Positions 1-10,400 of a stretch of DNA of 64,000 nt are shown here, piece after piece. The notes under the pieces are model-generated. The model saw only the letters and a program-made list of their open reading frames with translations, did not search any database and was not told the DNA's origin. Source of the DNA: Massilia solisilvae (lineage in GTDB: Bacteria > Pseudomonadota > Gammaproteobacteria > Burkholderiales > Burkholderiaceae_D). The stretch's first letter is position 1; every line of letters starts with the position of its first letter. The translations under genes and the position numbers were made by a program. Location: the NCBI RefSeq assembly GCF_024753215.1, contig NZ_JANUGV010000001.1:1364001-1428000 (forward strand), given 5' to 3'.

Positions 1-150
1 GCGCCGGATGCCGGCGCGGGCGCGCTGGGGCCGCTGGTGGGAATCTATGCGCTCAGCAGCGGCCTGGCGCTGTTCGTGCTCGGCATGCGCGTGCGAGCGT
101 GGGCGTTGCGCGACATGGCGGCCGGAACCGAACTGGCGGCACCAGCGTGA
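1..150 (+). CDS. HdeD/DUF308-like membrane protein (3' end only)
   Basis: The window opens inside a gene that reads in frame 1 to a TGA at 148-150, leaving 49 residues. They contain a hydrophobic helix with the pattern GPLVGIYALSSGLALFVLG followed by a basic stretch (MRVRAW) and a short polar tail. This is how the last transmembrane segment of HdeD/DUF308 acid-resistance membrane proteins usually looks. The gene converges on lon. The assignment rests on one helix and its tail, so it is tentative; another small multi-span membrane family cannot be excluded. Confidence 0.5.
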   Translation, partial: APDAGAGALGPLVGIYALSSGLALFVLGMRVRAWALRDMAAGTELAAPA

Positions 151-166
151 TCCTTTTTGCACGGTG

Positions 167-275
167 CGAGGTTTCCCGCCCACGGGTTCGAGCAGTCGAT
201 GCGTATTGAAATGCACCACTTGTGGTGACGTCGCCGCGAGTCGAACGCGTGGGCGGGAGACCCGCCCACCCTGCG
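167..275. repeat. REPIN-like palindrome, GTGGGC family (copy 1)
   Basis: The gap between the HdeD-like gene and lon is an imperfect palindrome. Its right arm is a hairpin (GTGGGCGGG-aga-CCCGCCCAC at 249-269) preceded by TCGAACGC. The left arm around 171-190 carries the inverted counterpart CCCGCCCACGGGTTCGA. Related elements occur at 44026-44056 and 48580-48680. It sits between two convergent genes and could also end transcription from either side, although no T-run follows. Confidence 0.6.
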
Positions 276-276
276 A

Positions 277-2666
<2,390 letters not shown>

Positions 2667-2670
<4 letters not shown>

Positions 2671-3083
2671 GGCGCGCCTTCCAGCTTGTCCAGCGTGAGG
2701 GTCAGGCAACCGTCGGCCAGCACGCGCGCGCCCAGCCGCAACATTCGCCCGGGCAGCTCGATGCGGCGCTCGAAGTGGCCGTAGGGCAATTCGAGCCTGT
2801 GGATCAGGCCGGCTGCAGCCGCGGGCGGCTGGCGGCGCTGGCCGCGCACGAGGATGGCGTGGCCGTCGATGTCGATCTGCAGCTGCTCGGCGGCCACGCC
2901 CGGCAGCGCGACCACGATGATGAACTGGCGCGCGGTTTCGAACACGTCCACCGGCGGCTCCCAGGTCGGGCGCGACTGGCCGGCCGCGCCGAGCTGGAAG
3001 AAGCGCCGGTGCAAGCGGTCTGCGCGCTCGATCATTTCGAGCGCCTCGCCCCACATCCAGACGGTCGGATCGCGTACTTGCAT
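2667..3083 (-). CDS. Hsp20/alpha-crystallin family small heat-shock protein
   Basis: 138 residues. Small ATP-independent holdase of the Hsp20 family. The central part from about residue 40 (PPVDVFET) to 125 fits an alpha-crystallin domain, with the family pattern in FIIVVALPGVAAEQLQIDI and a strand-rich end. I start it at the ATG at 3083 because GGAG lies 7 nt upstream; an in-frame GTG at 3093-3095 overlaps that same Shine-Dalgarno sequence and is less likely. It precedes lon with a 4-nt ATGA overlap, suggesting that the holdase and the protease are made together. The C-terminal I-x-I/V anchor typical of oligomeric sHsps is not obvious (end reads LTLDKLEGAP). Confidence 0.85.
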
Positions 3084-3143
3084 GACGCTCTCCACGCGGT
3101 TCGGAAAGCGGGTTTGACCGGAGCGGAGCCGGTTCGTTCTGGA

Positions 3144-3983
3144 CTATTCGAGCTGGCGGCGGTGAAAGCGCAGATGGTGCTCGATGAAGGTCTGGATGAA
3201 GTAGTAGCCGTGGTCGTAGCCGGGGTGAAAGCGCAGCTCGAGCGGCTGGTCGGCCTGCTCGCAGGCGAGCGCGAAGTCGTCCACGTTCAGCTGCTCGGCC
3301 AGGAATTTGTCGTGCAGGCCCTGGTCGATGAGGATGCCGTTGGGAAAGGGCGTCTTCATCACCAGCATCAGCTCGGTGGCGTCGTAGGCACGCCAGGCTT
3401 CGCGCTCCGTGCCAAGGTAGCCGCCAAATGCCTTTTCGCCCCACGGGCAGCGGCCGGGCGCGGCGATCGGCGCAAATGCCGACACCGAGCGGAACAGGTC
3501 GGGATTGCGCAGCGCCAGCACCAGCGCGCCATGCCCGCCCATCGAGTGGCCAAAGATGCCGCAGCGGCTCGGGTCGGCCGGCAGCGTGTTCATCACCAGG
3601 TCGCGCAACTCCAGTATGTAGCTGTACATGCGGTAGTGGCGCGCCCACGGCTCCTCGGTCGCATCGACGTAAAAGCCGGCCCCGACGCCGAAGTCCCAGC
3701 TGTCCGTTTCGCCGGGCAGGTTGGCGCCGCGCGGGCTGGTGTCGGGCGCCACCAGGATGATGCCTTCCTGCGCCGCCACGCGCTGGGCGCCGGCCTTGGT
3801 CATGAAGGTCTCTTCGGTGCAGGTGAGTCCGGCCAGGTAGAACAGGACCGGCAGCCTCTTGCCTTCTGCCTGGGGCGGAAGGTACACCGAGAAGCGCATC
3901 GGCAAGCCGATGGCGGCCGAATCGTGGCGGTAGAAACGTTGCAGGCCGCCGAAGCAGGCGTGTTCGCTGATGAGTTCTGGCAT
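3144..3983 (-). CDS. fghA: S-formylglutathione hydrolase
   Basis: 279 residues, matching the family's usual 278-283. Cytoplasmic alpha/beta hydrolase that splits S-formylglutathione into formate and glutathione, the second step of glutathione-dependent formaldehyde detoxification. Visible hallmarks: LAGLTCTEETFMTKAG near the oxyanion region, nucleophile elbow GHSMGGHGA, and the late catalytic His in PGYDHGYYFIQ. I start at MPELISEH because it begins where homologues begin; the frame stays open upstream without homology. The glutathione-dependent formaldehyde dehydrogenase that often neighbours this gene is absent from the window. It lies 60 nt upstream of hsp20 on the same strand. Confidence 0.95.
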   Translation of the reverse strand: MPELISEHACFGGLQRFYRHDSAAIGLPMRFSVYLPPQAEGKRLPVLFYLAGLTCTEETFMTKAGAQRVAAQEGIILVAPDTSPRGANLPGETDSWDFGVGAGFYVDATEEPWARHYRMYSYILELRDLVMNTLPADPSRCGIFGHSMGGHGALVLALRNPDLFRSVSAFAPIAAPGRCPWGEKAFGGYLGTEREAWRAYDATELMLVMKTPFPNGILIDQGLHDKFLAEQLNVDDFALACEQADQPLELRFHPGYDHGYYFIQTFIEHHLRFHRRQLE

Positions 3984-4053
3984 GGTAATGTCGTCAATGG
4001 TCGATGCCGCAAGTATGCCCTTGGCGGACGCGGCATGCCAACAGCGCACGCAA

Positions 4054-4641
4054 TCAGACCAGGTGCAGCGCGCCGAGCAGGGCGCCCGCGCCCAGCACCC
4101 ACAGGATGTGCAGGTGCGTGCGCCAGATCACGAGCATGCTGGCGGCCGACAGCAGCCCCAGGCGCCAGTTGGCGCTGCCGGTGCCGCCGGCACTGGCCAG
4201 GATCCAGGCGGTGGACAGCAGCAAGGCGATCACGATCGGCGCCATGCCCAACTTGAACGCGCGGACCGCGCGCAGTTCGCGGTTGCGGTGGCCCCATTGC
4301 GCGGCCGCGTAGGTGAGCAGGGTGGAGGGGATCATCATGCCGAGCATGGTGGTGGCCACGCCGGCCAGTGCCAGCAGCGGGCTGCCGGCGTTCATGCCCA
4401 CGTGCCAGCCCATCAGCGCGACGAACAGCACGTTCGGCCCCGGCGCGGCCTGCGCCAGCGCGATCGCGTCGCTGAACTGTTCCTGCGTCAGCCAGTGGTG
4501 CTGCTCGACCAGGAAGCGGTGCATCTCGGAGGTGGTCGAGATCGCGCCGCCGACCGACATCAGCGACAGCATCAGGTAGTGTGCAAACAGGTTGATCCAG
4601 TCGTGCCAGGCCAGCACGATGTGCAACGGCGCGCTCGTCAT
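4054..4641 (-). CDS. chromate transporter, C-terminal-half subunit (ChrA family)
   Basis: 195 residues, one of two half-size CHR-family proteins here. Full-length ChrA is a duplicated protein; in short-chain systems two separate genes encode the halves and work as a pair in chromate (or sulfate-like anion) export. Motifs: an N-terminal SVGGAISTTSEM segment, then AQAAPGPNVLFVALMGW, the CHR signature with PGPN, then four to five hydrophobic helices. Its ATG (4641) overlaps the stop of the preceding subunit gene by 4 nt (ATGA). Substrate is inferred from the family. Confidence 0.88.
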   Translation of the reverse strand: MTSAPLHIVLAWHDWINLFAHYLMLSLMSVGGAISTTSEMHRFLVEQHHWLTQEQFSDAIALAQAAPGPNVLFVALMGWHVGMNAGSPLLALAGVATTMLGMMIPSTLLTYAAAQWGHRNRELRAVRAFKLGMAPIVIALLLSTAWILASAGGTGSANWRLGLLSAASMLVIWRTHLHILWVLGAGALLGALHLV

Positions 4642-5237
4642 GCCAGCCTCCGCCATGCGATCACGCAGCCCAGGCCGCCCAGGCCGAACAGCACCACCGG
4701 CAACGGCCAGTGCAGCAGGGCCACCAGCGCAAAGCCCACGACGACGATGGCCGCGACCCAGCCGCCCGGGATCGGGCTGCGCTTGAGCGCCGGCAGCATC
4801 TTCAGGCCCGCTGCCGCGATCAGGCCGGCGGACACGGCCGCCATGCCGCGCAGCGCGCCGACCACGGCCGGGTTGCCGGCGAAGCGGTCGTGCAGCAGCG
4901 CCAGCAGGATCACCAGCACCAGCGGCAGCGCCAGCATGCCGGCCAGCGCGGTCATGGCGCCGGCAAAGCCGAAGTAGCGCGCGCCGATCATCAGCGACAG
5001 GTTGACCACGTTCGGGCCGGGCATGATCTGCGCGACCGCCCAGTCCTCGATGAATTCTTCCTGCGTCAGCCAGCGCTTGCGCTCGACCAGCTCGCGCTGG
5101 ACGACGGCCAGCACGCCGCCGAAGCCCTGCAGGGCGAGCAGCGTGAATGAGATGAACAGGTCGGCAAGCGATTGCGGGCGGGGACGCGGTGCTTCGGCGT
5201 CGAGCGTTTCGGGACGCGGTGCGGCGGAGAAGGTCAT
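4638..5237 (-). CDS. chromate transporter, N-terminal-half subunit (ChrA family)
   Basis: 199 residues. First of the two CHR half-transporters. After a polar N-terminus it has LQGFGGVLAVVQRELVER, then AQIMPGPNVVNLSLMIG, the CHR signature, followed by hydrophobic helices and a Gly-rich final segment ending AWRRLA. ATG at 5237 chosen over an in-frame TTG 36 nt upstream. The downstream subunit overlaps it by 4 nt, so the products are probably made in equal amounts and form an antiparallel heterodimer, as proposed for short-chain CHR pairs. No ChrB-type regulator is nearby. Confidence 0.88.
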   Translation of the reverse strand: MTFSAAPRPETLDAEAPRPRPQSLADLFISFTLLALQGFGGVLAVVQRELVERKRWLTQEEFIEDWAVAQIMPGPNVVNLSLMIGARYFGFAGAMTALAGMLALPLVLVILLALLHDRFAGNPAVVGALRGMAAVSAGLIAAAGLKMLPALKRSPIPGGWVAAIVVVGFALVALLHWPLPVVLFGLGGLGCVIAWRRLA

Positions 5238-5276
5238 CCACGCATTATCGCGTCCGCCAGCCGTCCTGTCCAACCG

Positions 5277-5453
5277 CTAGCCGCCGCCGATGCCTTCGAC
5301 GATGCGGCCGGAACCGCCGCACATCGGGCATTGGCGCCCGTCGGCCAGCTTGCCGGTGCCGTGGCAGGCCGAGCAGATGTCTTCGCCGGTGCCCGGGGTG
5401 CCCGGCAGGGCGGCGTCGCCGGGATTGGGGGACGGCTCGGGAGTGGTTGCCAT
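5277..5453 (-). CDS. 58-aa CxxC-repeat (DnaJ zinc-finger-like) protein
   Basis: A short gene that reads ATG at 5453 to TAG at 5277-5279. AGGAG sits 6-7 nt upstream of the ATG, which supports translation. After a Pro/Gly-rich N-terminus of about 25 residues come two knuckles, CSACHGTGK and CPMCGGSGR, the CxxCxGxG pattern of the DnaJ central zinc finger. Two knuckles are enough to hold one zinc ion. It lies 39 nt upstream of the chromate transporter genes on the same strand and may be their first cistron. Function unknown; a redox or zinc-binding helper is possible. Confidence 0.75.
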   Translation of the reverse strand: MATTPEPSPNPGDAALPGTPGTGEDICSACHGTGKLADGRQCPMCGGSGRIVEGIGGG

Positions 5454-5654
5454 GGAAACTCCTCGCTGTGGTCAGGTGGACGAGGGCATTCTAGGCATCT
5501 GGCCAACGTGGCGGCGCGCCGCTGGACAGAATGATCGCGTGGCAACGGCGCCAGATATTTTTGGCTTCGATGGTGAGCTGATATTGACATTGAACCGTGC
5601 AGATGAATACTCGTTACGAACGCGCTACCACGCTCTACTTTCGAAGGAGTCGCG

Positions 5655-5873
5655 ATGGATCAATCTTTGTACGAAAACATCGGCGACCCGCAAGTTGCCG
5701 TTCCCAACGTGCGGCGCGACCACCGCTGCCATGCGATCGTCGAGCATGGCATCCTGATGCAGCAGAGCGGCTGCACGGTCTCGGCGGTCGAGTACCTGAA
5801 AGCGCGCGGCGTGGCGCCGGAAGTCATCCGTCGCGTCTTGCTGGAGCCCCAGCGGCGGCGCGCGCGGGGCTGA
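5655..5873 (+). CDS. small conserved hypothetical protein (72 aa)
   Basis: 72 residues with AAGGAG 6 nt before the ATG. No signal peptide or membrane segment. The sequence has one Cys-containing middle (HAIVEHGILMQQSGCTVSAVEYLK), a predicted helix ending in VIRRVLLEP, and an Arg-rich tail. I do not recognise a named family. It reads like a small cytoplasmic protein of the Oxalobacteraceae. It stands alone, followed by 455 nt without a gene. Confidence 0.7.
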   Translation: MDQSLYENIGDPQVAVPNVRRDHRCHAIVEHGILMQQSGCTVSAVEYLKARGVAPEVIRRVLLEPQRRRARG

Positions 5874-6328
5874 ATGTTTCCTTTTGCGCAAGAATATCGA
5901 TAAAAAAATGACATCGATTTCGCTGGCGCTGGGGCCGCAGGATTGCCCGGTTATGCACAAAAATTTCGTTTTTTTAACTCACGGAGATTTTTACGAGGCG
6001 GTGCCGCGGGTGTTGCCAAGTCCTTGATTTTTAATGGCGCAAAATCTGCCCGTCCGATGGGCAGTTTGTTGAAACCCGCTCCACTACGCGCTTCTGGCCT
6101 GTCAAGGGGGCGATTTTCCACATCGTTATCCACAGCGTTTGTGGATATCCGAAAAAAACCTTTTAAAACCGCGACTTAGCTGCGCTGGAGCGATGCACTG
6201 CGTGCGCTGGCGCACGGACGATCGACCGGAAGTTTGCGTTATCACAAGAAAATTTTCTTGCGATTCTGCTTGCGCTCGGCTACTGGACAAATGTACAGTT
6301 ATGCCACCTGTTCCCACCACGCCAGCCG
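5874..6328. other. 455-nt intergenic region with repeat element A
   Basis: No gene is supported here. It is A+T-richer than its surroundings, holds a DnaA-box-like 9-mer TTATGCACA at 5951-5959, and contains element A (6018-6149). The remaining 180 nt up to the helicase ATG presumably carry its promoter, but I could not single out convincing -35/-10 boxes. Confidence 0.6.
6018..6149 (+). repeat. 132-bp direct repeat element A with three DnaA-box-like 9-mers
   Basis: This element aligns end to end with 8513-8644 (both 132 nt). The first 62 positions align without gaps and share 41, with perfect blocks AAGTCCTTGATT and GAAACCCGC, then GGCCTGTCAAG. The right end carries TTTTCCACA (6114-6122), the consensus DnaA box TTATCCACA (6126-6134) and an inverted ATATCCACA (6140-6148). 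The two copies are in the same orientation on either side of the helicase gene. Confidence 0.85.
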
Positions 6329-8413
6329 ATGCAAGAAGCCGCCGTTGCCCGCGCCCCCGACGATCCGTTTGCCGCCCTCAACCCGCAGCAACGCTGTGCC
6401 GTCGAGCACGACATCGGCGCGCAAGACCCGCGCCCGCTGCTGGTGGTCGCCGGCGCCGGCTCGGGCAAGACCAATACGCTGGCGCACCGCGTCGCGCGCC
6501 TGATCGGGGCGGGCACGGATCCCCAGCGGATCCTGCTGCTGACCTTTTCGCGCCGCGCCGCCAATGAAATGACCCAACGGGCCGGCCACGTGCTGCAGCG
6601 GGTGCTGGGCACCGGGCTGTCGGCGGCGAGCCCCACGCTCCCCTGGGCCGGCACCTTCCACAGTATCGGCGCGCGCCTGCTGCGCGAGTACGCGGGCCGC
6701 ATCGGACTGTCCGACTCGTTCACCATCCATGACCGCGGCGACTCGGAAGACCTGATGGGCCTGGTGCGCCACGAGATCGGCCTGTCGCAGGGGCAGAAGC
6801 GCTTTCCGCTCAAGGGGACTTGCCTGTCGATCTATTCGCGCGTCGTCAACAGCCGCGAGCCGCTCGACCTCGTGCTCAAATCAACCTTCCCGTGGTGCGC
6901 GCAGTGGGAGGCGCAGCTCAAGACCCTGTTCGGCGCCTACGTCGACGCCAAGCAGGAACAGAACGTGCTCGATTACGACGACCTGCTGCTGTTCTGGGCC
7001 GAGATGGTGTCCGATCCGGAGCTGGGCGCCGAGATCGGCGCGCTGTTCGACCACGTGCTGGTGGACGAATACCAGGACACCAACCGGCTGCAGGCCGCGA
7101 TCCTCACCGGCATGAAGCCGGACGGGCGCGGCGTGATGGTGGTGGGCGACGACGCGCAATCGATCTATTCGTTCCGCGGCGCCACCGTGCGCAACATCCT
7201 CGATTTCCCGCAGCAGTTCTCGCGCCCGGCCGAGCTTGTCACGCTCGATCGCAACTACCGCTCGACCCAGCCGATCCTGGACGCGTCCAACGCCGTCATC
7301 GAACAGGCCGTCGAGCGCCACGCCAAAACGCTGTGGACCGACAAGCTGTCGTCGGCCAAGCCGCAGCTGGTGCTCATCCCGGACGAAGCGGAGCAGGCAC
7401 GCTGGGTCTGCAACCGCGTGCTGGAGCACCGCGAGGCCGGCATTGCGCTGACCCAGCAGGCGGTGCTGTTTCGCGCCGCCAGCCACAGCGCGGCGCTGGA
7501 ACTGGAGCTGATGCGGCGCAATATCCCGTTCGTGAAGTTCGGCGGGCTCAAGTTCCTGGAAGCCTCGCACATCAAGGACGTGCTGGCGGTGCTGCGTTTC
7601 GCGCAGAACCCGAGCGGGCGCATGGCGGGCTTCCGGGTCGCGCAGATGATTCCCGGTATCGGCCCGGCCACCGCGGCGCGCCTGCTCGATGCGATGTCCG
7701 AGGCGGCCGATCCGCTGGCGGCGCTCGAGGCCTTCGCCGCGCCTGCCAGGAGCGCCGAGGACTGGCAGCAGTTCGTGGCTCTGTACCGCGCGCTGCGTGC
7801 GCCTGGCCTGCGCTGGCCGGCCGACATCGAGCTGGCGAAGAACTGGTACCTGCCGCATTTGGAGCGCATGCACGACGACGCGCCGGTGCGCGCGGCCGAC
7901 GTGGAGCAGCTCGCCGCGCTGGCCGGCGGCTACGGCTCGCGCGAGAGTTTCCTCGCCGAGATCACGCTCGACCCGCCCGAGGCGACCAGCGACCGCGCCG
8001 GGCCGCCGCTGCTGGACGAGGACTACCTGATCCTGTCCACCATCCACTCGTCGAAAGGACAGGAGTGGAGATCGGTGCACGTGCTGAACGTGGTGGACGG
8101 CTGCATCCCGTCCGACATGGCGACCGGCAGCATGGAGGAGATCGAGGAAGAGCGGCGCCTGCTCTACGTGGCCATGACGCGCGCCCGCGAGCACCTGCAG
8201 CTGGTGGTGCCGAATAAATTCTTCATCAAGCAGCAGTCACAGATGGGCGACCGCCACGTGTACGCGCAGCGCACCCGCTTCATCAGCCCGGCGATGCTCA
8301 GGCACTACGAAGAATGCGTGTGGCTGGACGCCGCCACGCTGCAGCAGCGCAAGCCGATGCCCGAATCGGTGCGCATGCTGGTGCGCGACCGCGCCCGCAA
8401 CGCATGGAAGTAA
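6329..8413 (+). CDS. UvrD/Rep-family ATP-dependent DNA helicase
   Basis: 694 residues, typical for a superfamily 1A 3'-5' helicase. Motifs in order: Q motif LNPQQRCAV near residue 18, Walker A AGAGSGKT, motif Ia LLTFSRRAANEM, motif II LVDEYQDT, motif III GDDAQSIYSFRGA, motif IV NYRSTQPIL, motif V STIHSSKGQEW and motif VI RRLLYVAMTRARE. The region between motifs IV and V is shorter and different from canonical UvrD, so I name it only to family. The ATG at 6329 has no strong Shine-Dalgarno sequence but matches the expected N-terminus. It stands alone between two copies of the DnaA-box element. Role inferred: repair or replication restart. Confidence 0.93.
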   Translation: MQEAAVARAPDDPFAALNPQQRCAVEHDIGAQDPRPLLVVAGAGSGKTNTLAHRVARLIGAGTDPQRILLLTFSRRAANEMTQRAGHVLQRVLGTGLSAASPTLPWAGTFHSIGARLLREYAGRIGLSDSFTIHDRGDSEDLMGLVRHEIGLSQGQKRFPLKGTCLSIYSRVVNSREPLDLVLKSTFPWCAQWEAQLKTLFGAYVDAKQEQNVLDYDDLLLFWAEMVSDPELGAEIGALFDHVLVDEYQDTNRLQAAILTGMKPDGRGVMVVGDDAQSIYSFRGATVRNILDFPQQFSRPAELVTLDRNYRSTQPILDASNAVIEQAVERHAKTLWTDKLSSAKPQLVLIPDEAEQARWVCNRVLEHREAGIALTQQAVLFRAASHSAALELELMRRNIPFVKFGGLKFLEASHIKDVLAVLRFAQNPSGRMAGFRVAQMIPGIGPATAARLLDAMSEAADPLAALEAFAAPARSAEDWQQFVALYRALRAPGLRWPADIELAKNWYLPHLERMHDDAPVRAADVEQLAALAGGYGSRESFLAEITLDPPEATSDRAGPPLLDEDYLILSTIHSSKGQEWRSVHVLNVVDGCIPSDMATGSMEEIEEERRLLYVAMTRAREHLQLVVPNKFFIKQQSQMGDRHVYAQRTRFISPAMLRHYEECVWLDAATLQQRKPMPESVRMLVRDRARNAWK

Positions 8414-8512
8414 CAGGTGGTAGGGCGCGCGTGTTGATGACTTATCCCCCGCTGTAGGAATTTGTAGGAATCTACCGCATATTTCGCTAGGACTATTTCT
8501 CTCGGATTGCGT

Positions 8513-8644
8513 AAGTCCTTGATTCTATTGGGTCGAAATTTTGCCTTCAGAACGGGCAAAGTGTCGAAACCCGCATGAAATCTGGGGTTCCGGCCTGTCA
8601 AGTGGGCCTTTTCCACACAGTTATCCACATTTTTTGTGGATATC
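8513..8644 (+). repeat. 132-bp direct repeat element B with three DnaA-box-like 9-mers
   Basis: Second copy of the element at 6018-6149, same orientation, 99 nt after the helicase stop codon. Conserved spacing: TTTTCCACA (8609-8617), 3 nt, TTATCCACA (8621-8629), 5 nt, inverted ATATCCACA (8635-8643). The 9-mers and the blocks AAGTCCTTGATT, GAAACCCGC and GGCCTGTCAAG are the best-kept parts. It ends 26 nt from the stop codon of the convergent HD-hydrolase gene. Confidence 0.85.
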
Positions 8645-8670
8645 GAGAAATATCGCGGAAAATCAGTAGC

Positions 8671-9309
8671 TTACACATTTTCCGTTGCCGCTTGGATATC
8701 ATTCTGCAGCCGATGCAACTCGGCCAGAAAGCGCTCTGCCGCCAGCGCCGGCGCCCACGGTTCCCATGCCTTGCCACCATACAAAGCGAGCAGCGGATCG
8801 GCGGCCAGCACTGTCGAGCGGATTTTCAGCGTGCGCCGCACTTCCTGTTCCGACCAGCCGGCAACATGGACGGCTTCGCTCGCCGCCGCAACGCGGTCGG
8901 CTTGCTTGTGCTTACGGTACTCGCCGGGTGTCCATGCGGGCAGGCCGTAGCGCAGGAAGACGGCCTGCTCGAGCCGCTGTGTGAGCGCGCGGAATCCATC
9001 GCCCAGGAAAGGTTTGATTACCGAGATCGCGTCAAAGCCGAGCAAGCCTTCCTCGGCGTCGTGCAGTAATTCGCGCAACTCGGCTTCCGGCGACAGCGTG
9101 CCGCCGGCGGCGCGGCGCAGCAGCATGACCGTGATCGAGTGCTGGGCCACCGACAACGGCAGCGGCCACGCGGAGTGCCCGCCCCAGCGATAGGTGCGGG
9201 CCAGGCCGAGCGCCAGGTCGGCGTCGTCCCAGTCGAAAGGCGTGGGGTCGAGCAGGTCAAGTCGTTTGCCGGAGGGCATGCGCACCCAGGCGCGGGTCGG
9301 CAGGGGCAT
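8671..9309 (-). CDS. HD-domain phosphohydrolase (YfbR-like)
   Basis: 212 residues from the ATG at 9309. The N-terminal part RMPSGKRLDLLDP is the usual opening of this family. It is followed by HSAWPLPLSVAQHS and the metal-binding HD doublet in LLHDAEEGLLG, with an all-helical remainder. YfbR-type proteins are cytoplasmic 5'-deoxynucleotidases, but relatives have other phosphomonoester substrates. The frame stays open about 90 codons upstream without resemblance to the family. The start is uncertain because no Shine-Dalgarno sequence precedes this ATG. Confidence 0.82.
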   Translation of the reverse strand: MPLPTRAWVRMPSGKRLDLLDPTPFDWDDADLALGLARTYRWGGHSAWPLPLSVAQHSITVMLLRRAAGGTLSPEAELRELLHDAEEGLLGFDAISVIKPFLGDGFRALTQRLEQAVFLRYGLPAWTPGEYRKHKQADRVAAASEAVHVAGWSEQEVRRTLKIRSTVLAADPLLALYGGKAWEPWAPALAAERFLAELHRLQNDIQAATENV

Positions 9310-9432
9310 CAGTGGGCGGTGCAGGTCTTCGTCATCACAAGATTTTACACGCCACACCCGTCGCCATGGGGTGGGGCGGTGGTCGTTGCTGGCGTGATAA
9401 AAAAACAACATCGGCCTTTGTCGCGGAAACAC

Positions 9433-9462
9433 TTGTTGCCAGCCGGACCGTGTTTCTATAGT
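9433..9462 (+). promoter_or_regulatory. possible sigma-70 promoter for the lipoprotein/OmpA pair
   Basis: TTGTTG at 9433-9438 and TATAGT at 9457-9462 with an 18-nt spacer, about 50 nt before the lipoprotein ATG. The -10 box is good and the -35 box is mediocre. Seen by eye only. Confidence 0.35.
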
Positions 9463-9514
9463 CTTTTGGCAACTTTCTGCTCGGGTCACTGTTGGTCTTC
9501 TCATCGGAGGAATC

Positions 9515-10396
9515 ATGTGCTGCTGGCGTCTTGTTTTCCCTCTCATTCTCGGAGCGTTCCTGTTTGGTTGCCATTCGATCCCGACCAAGGAAGAGCGGGC
9601 TCGGCTCGACAGCGCAAGAGAGCAGTGTAATTACGTGAACCTGGGCGGCGCACAGCTGACCCTGAAAGCGGTCCCGGTGATCAACGGCAAAAGCCTGAAC
9701 GAGATCTCGGCGAAGCTGGGCAACAACACCAAGTCGGACTACGCGCTGTTCGCCGCTCTGTGGCATCAGGACGCGTGCATGATCCAGCGCCTGGCCCCGT
9801 CGATGGATTTCAACAAGGTGTCGCAATGGGACGAGATCATTGCGGACGCGTTTGCCGCGGTACCGAACCAGATTCCGGGCGACCACGCCGCCAGGCTCGA
9901 GACCATCCGCAAGTTGCGAAGCGAGTATCTGGCGCGGCTGGACGGCAAGGACAAGACGAAAGGGCCATTGATGCCCGACTATCTCTACTTTGCTGCGATC
10001 CCGGCTGATAACTTCCTGAACATTACCGAATTTCACTCGGAAATCGCGCTTCCCGATGGCGCCGTCGTCAAGGGAACAAACCTGGCGAAAAGCGCACTGA
10101 GCGCCGATCTGGGCCCGGGCGAATTTTCCAACGAGGTGCGTCCGGCGCTGCAAGTGATTCGATCCAATCTCGCCGCGTATGCCTTGGGCCACGCTACGGA
10201 GCAAGAAATTCTCCAGGCAACTGTCACGTCGATCTTTAACGTGGCGACGAACAAGGTCCGGCTCGCGGAGCAAGCCACCAGCCCCGCTGGCGAGACAAAA
10301 GCACCAGCGAGCAGCCAGCCGGTGAGCGCAGGCACGGCAATTTCGGCGCCGCCGGCGACCGCGGGCGCGCAGGCCGCTCCGGCGGCCGGCTCGTAG
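9515..10396 (+). CDS. secreted lipoprotein of unknown function
   Basis: 293 residues. A short signal peptide ends in a lipobox (AFLFGC, Cys19), so it should be a lipid-anchored periplasmic or outer-membrane protein; the +2 residue is His, so the Lol avoidance signal is absent and outer-membrane sorting is expected. GGAGG precedes the ATG. The mature part has no family I recognise; the last about 45 residues are an Ala/Pro-rich linker-like tail. The next gene begins 4 nt downstream and encodes an OmpA-domain protein, so the pair probably acts together at the cell wall. Base composition is somewhat lower in G+C than the flanks. Confidence 0.72.
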   Translation: MCCWRLVFPLILGAFLFGCHSIPTKEERARLDSAREQCNYVNLGGAQLTLKAVPVINGKSLNEISAKLGNNTKSDYALFAALWHQDACMIQRLAPSMDFNKVSQWDEIIADAFAAVPNQIPGDHAARLETIRKLRSEYLARLDGKDKTKGPLMPDYLYFAAIPADNFLNITEFHSEIALPDGAVVKGTNLAKSALSADLGPGEFSNEVRPALQVIRSNLAAYALGHATEQEILQATVTSIFNVATNKVRLAEQATSPAGETKAPASSQPVSAGTAISAPPATAGAQAAPAAGS

Positions 10397-10400
10397 CGCG

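Noticed and set aside
2671..3648. N-terminal extension of Lon to a 1123-residue protein
   Set aside because: The extra 326 residues are another reading frame of hsp20 and fghA. The ATG at 2670 gives the normal Lon length and a clean ATGA overlap.
5951..6133. Minus-strand frames over the two DnaA-box elements (5951-6133 and within 8305-8628) that translate into similar peptides starting MDN-x-VE
   Set aside because: The similarity follows from the DNA repeat; starts are GTG codons within the DnaA boxes, no Shine-Dalgarno is present, and the peptides diverge outside the repeat.
9272..9309. Mini-cistron overlapping the HD-hydrolase start
   Set aside because: An eight-codon ATG frame ends just at the chosen ATG, but it has no ribosome-binding site and could be chance.
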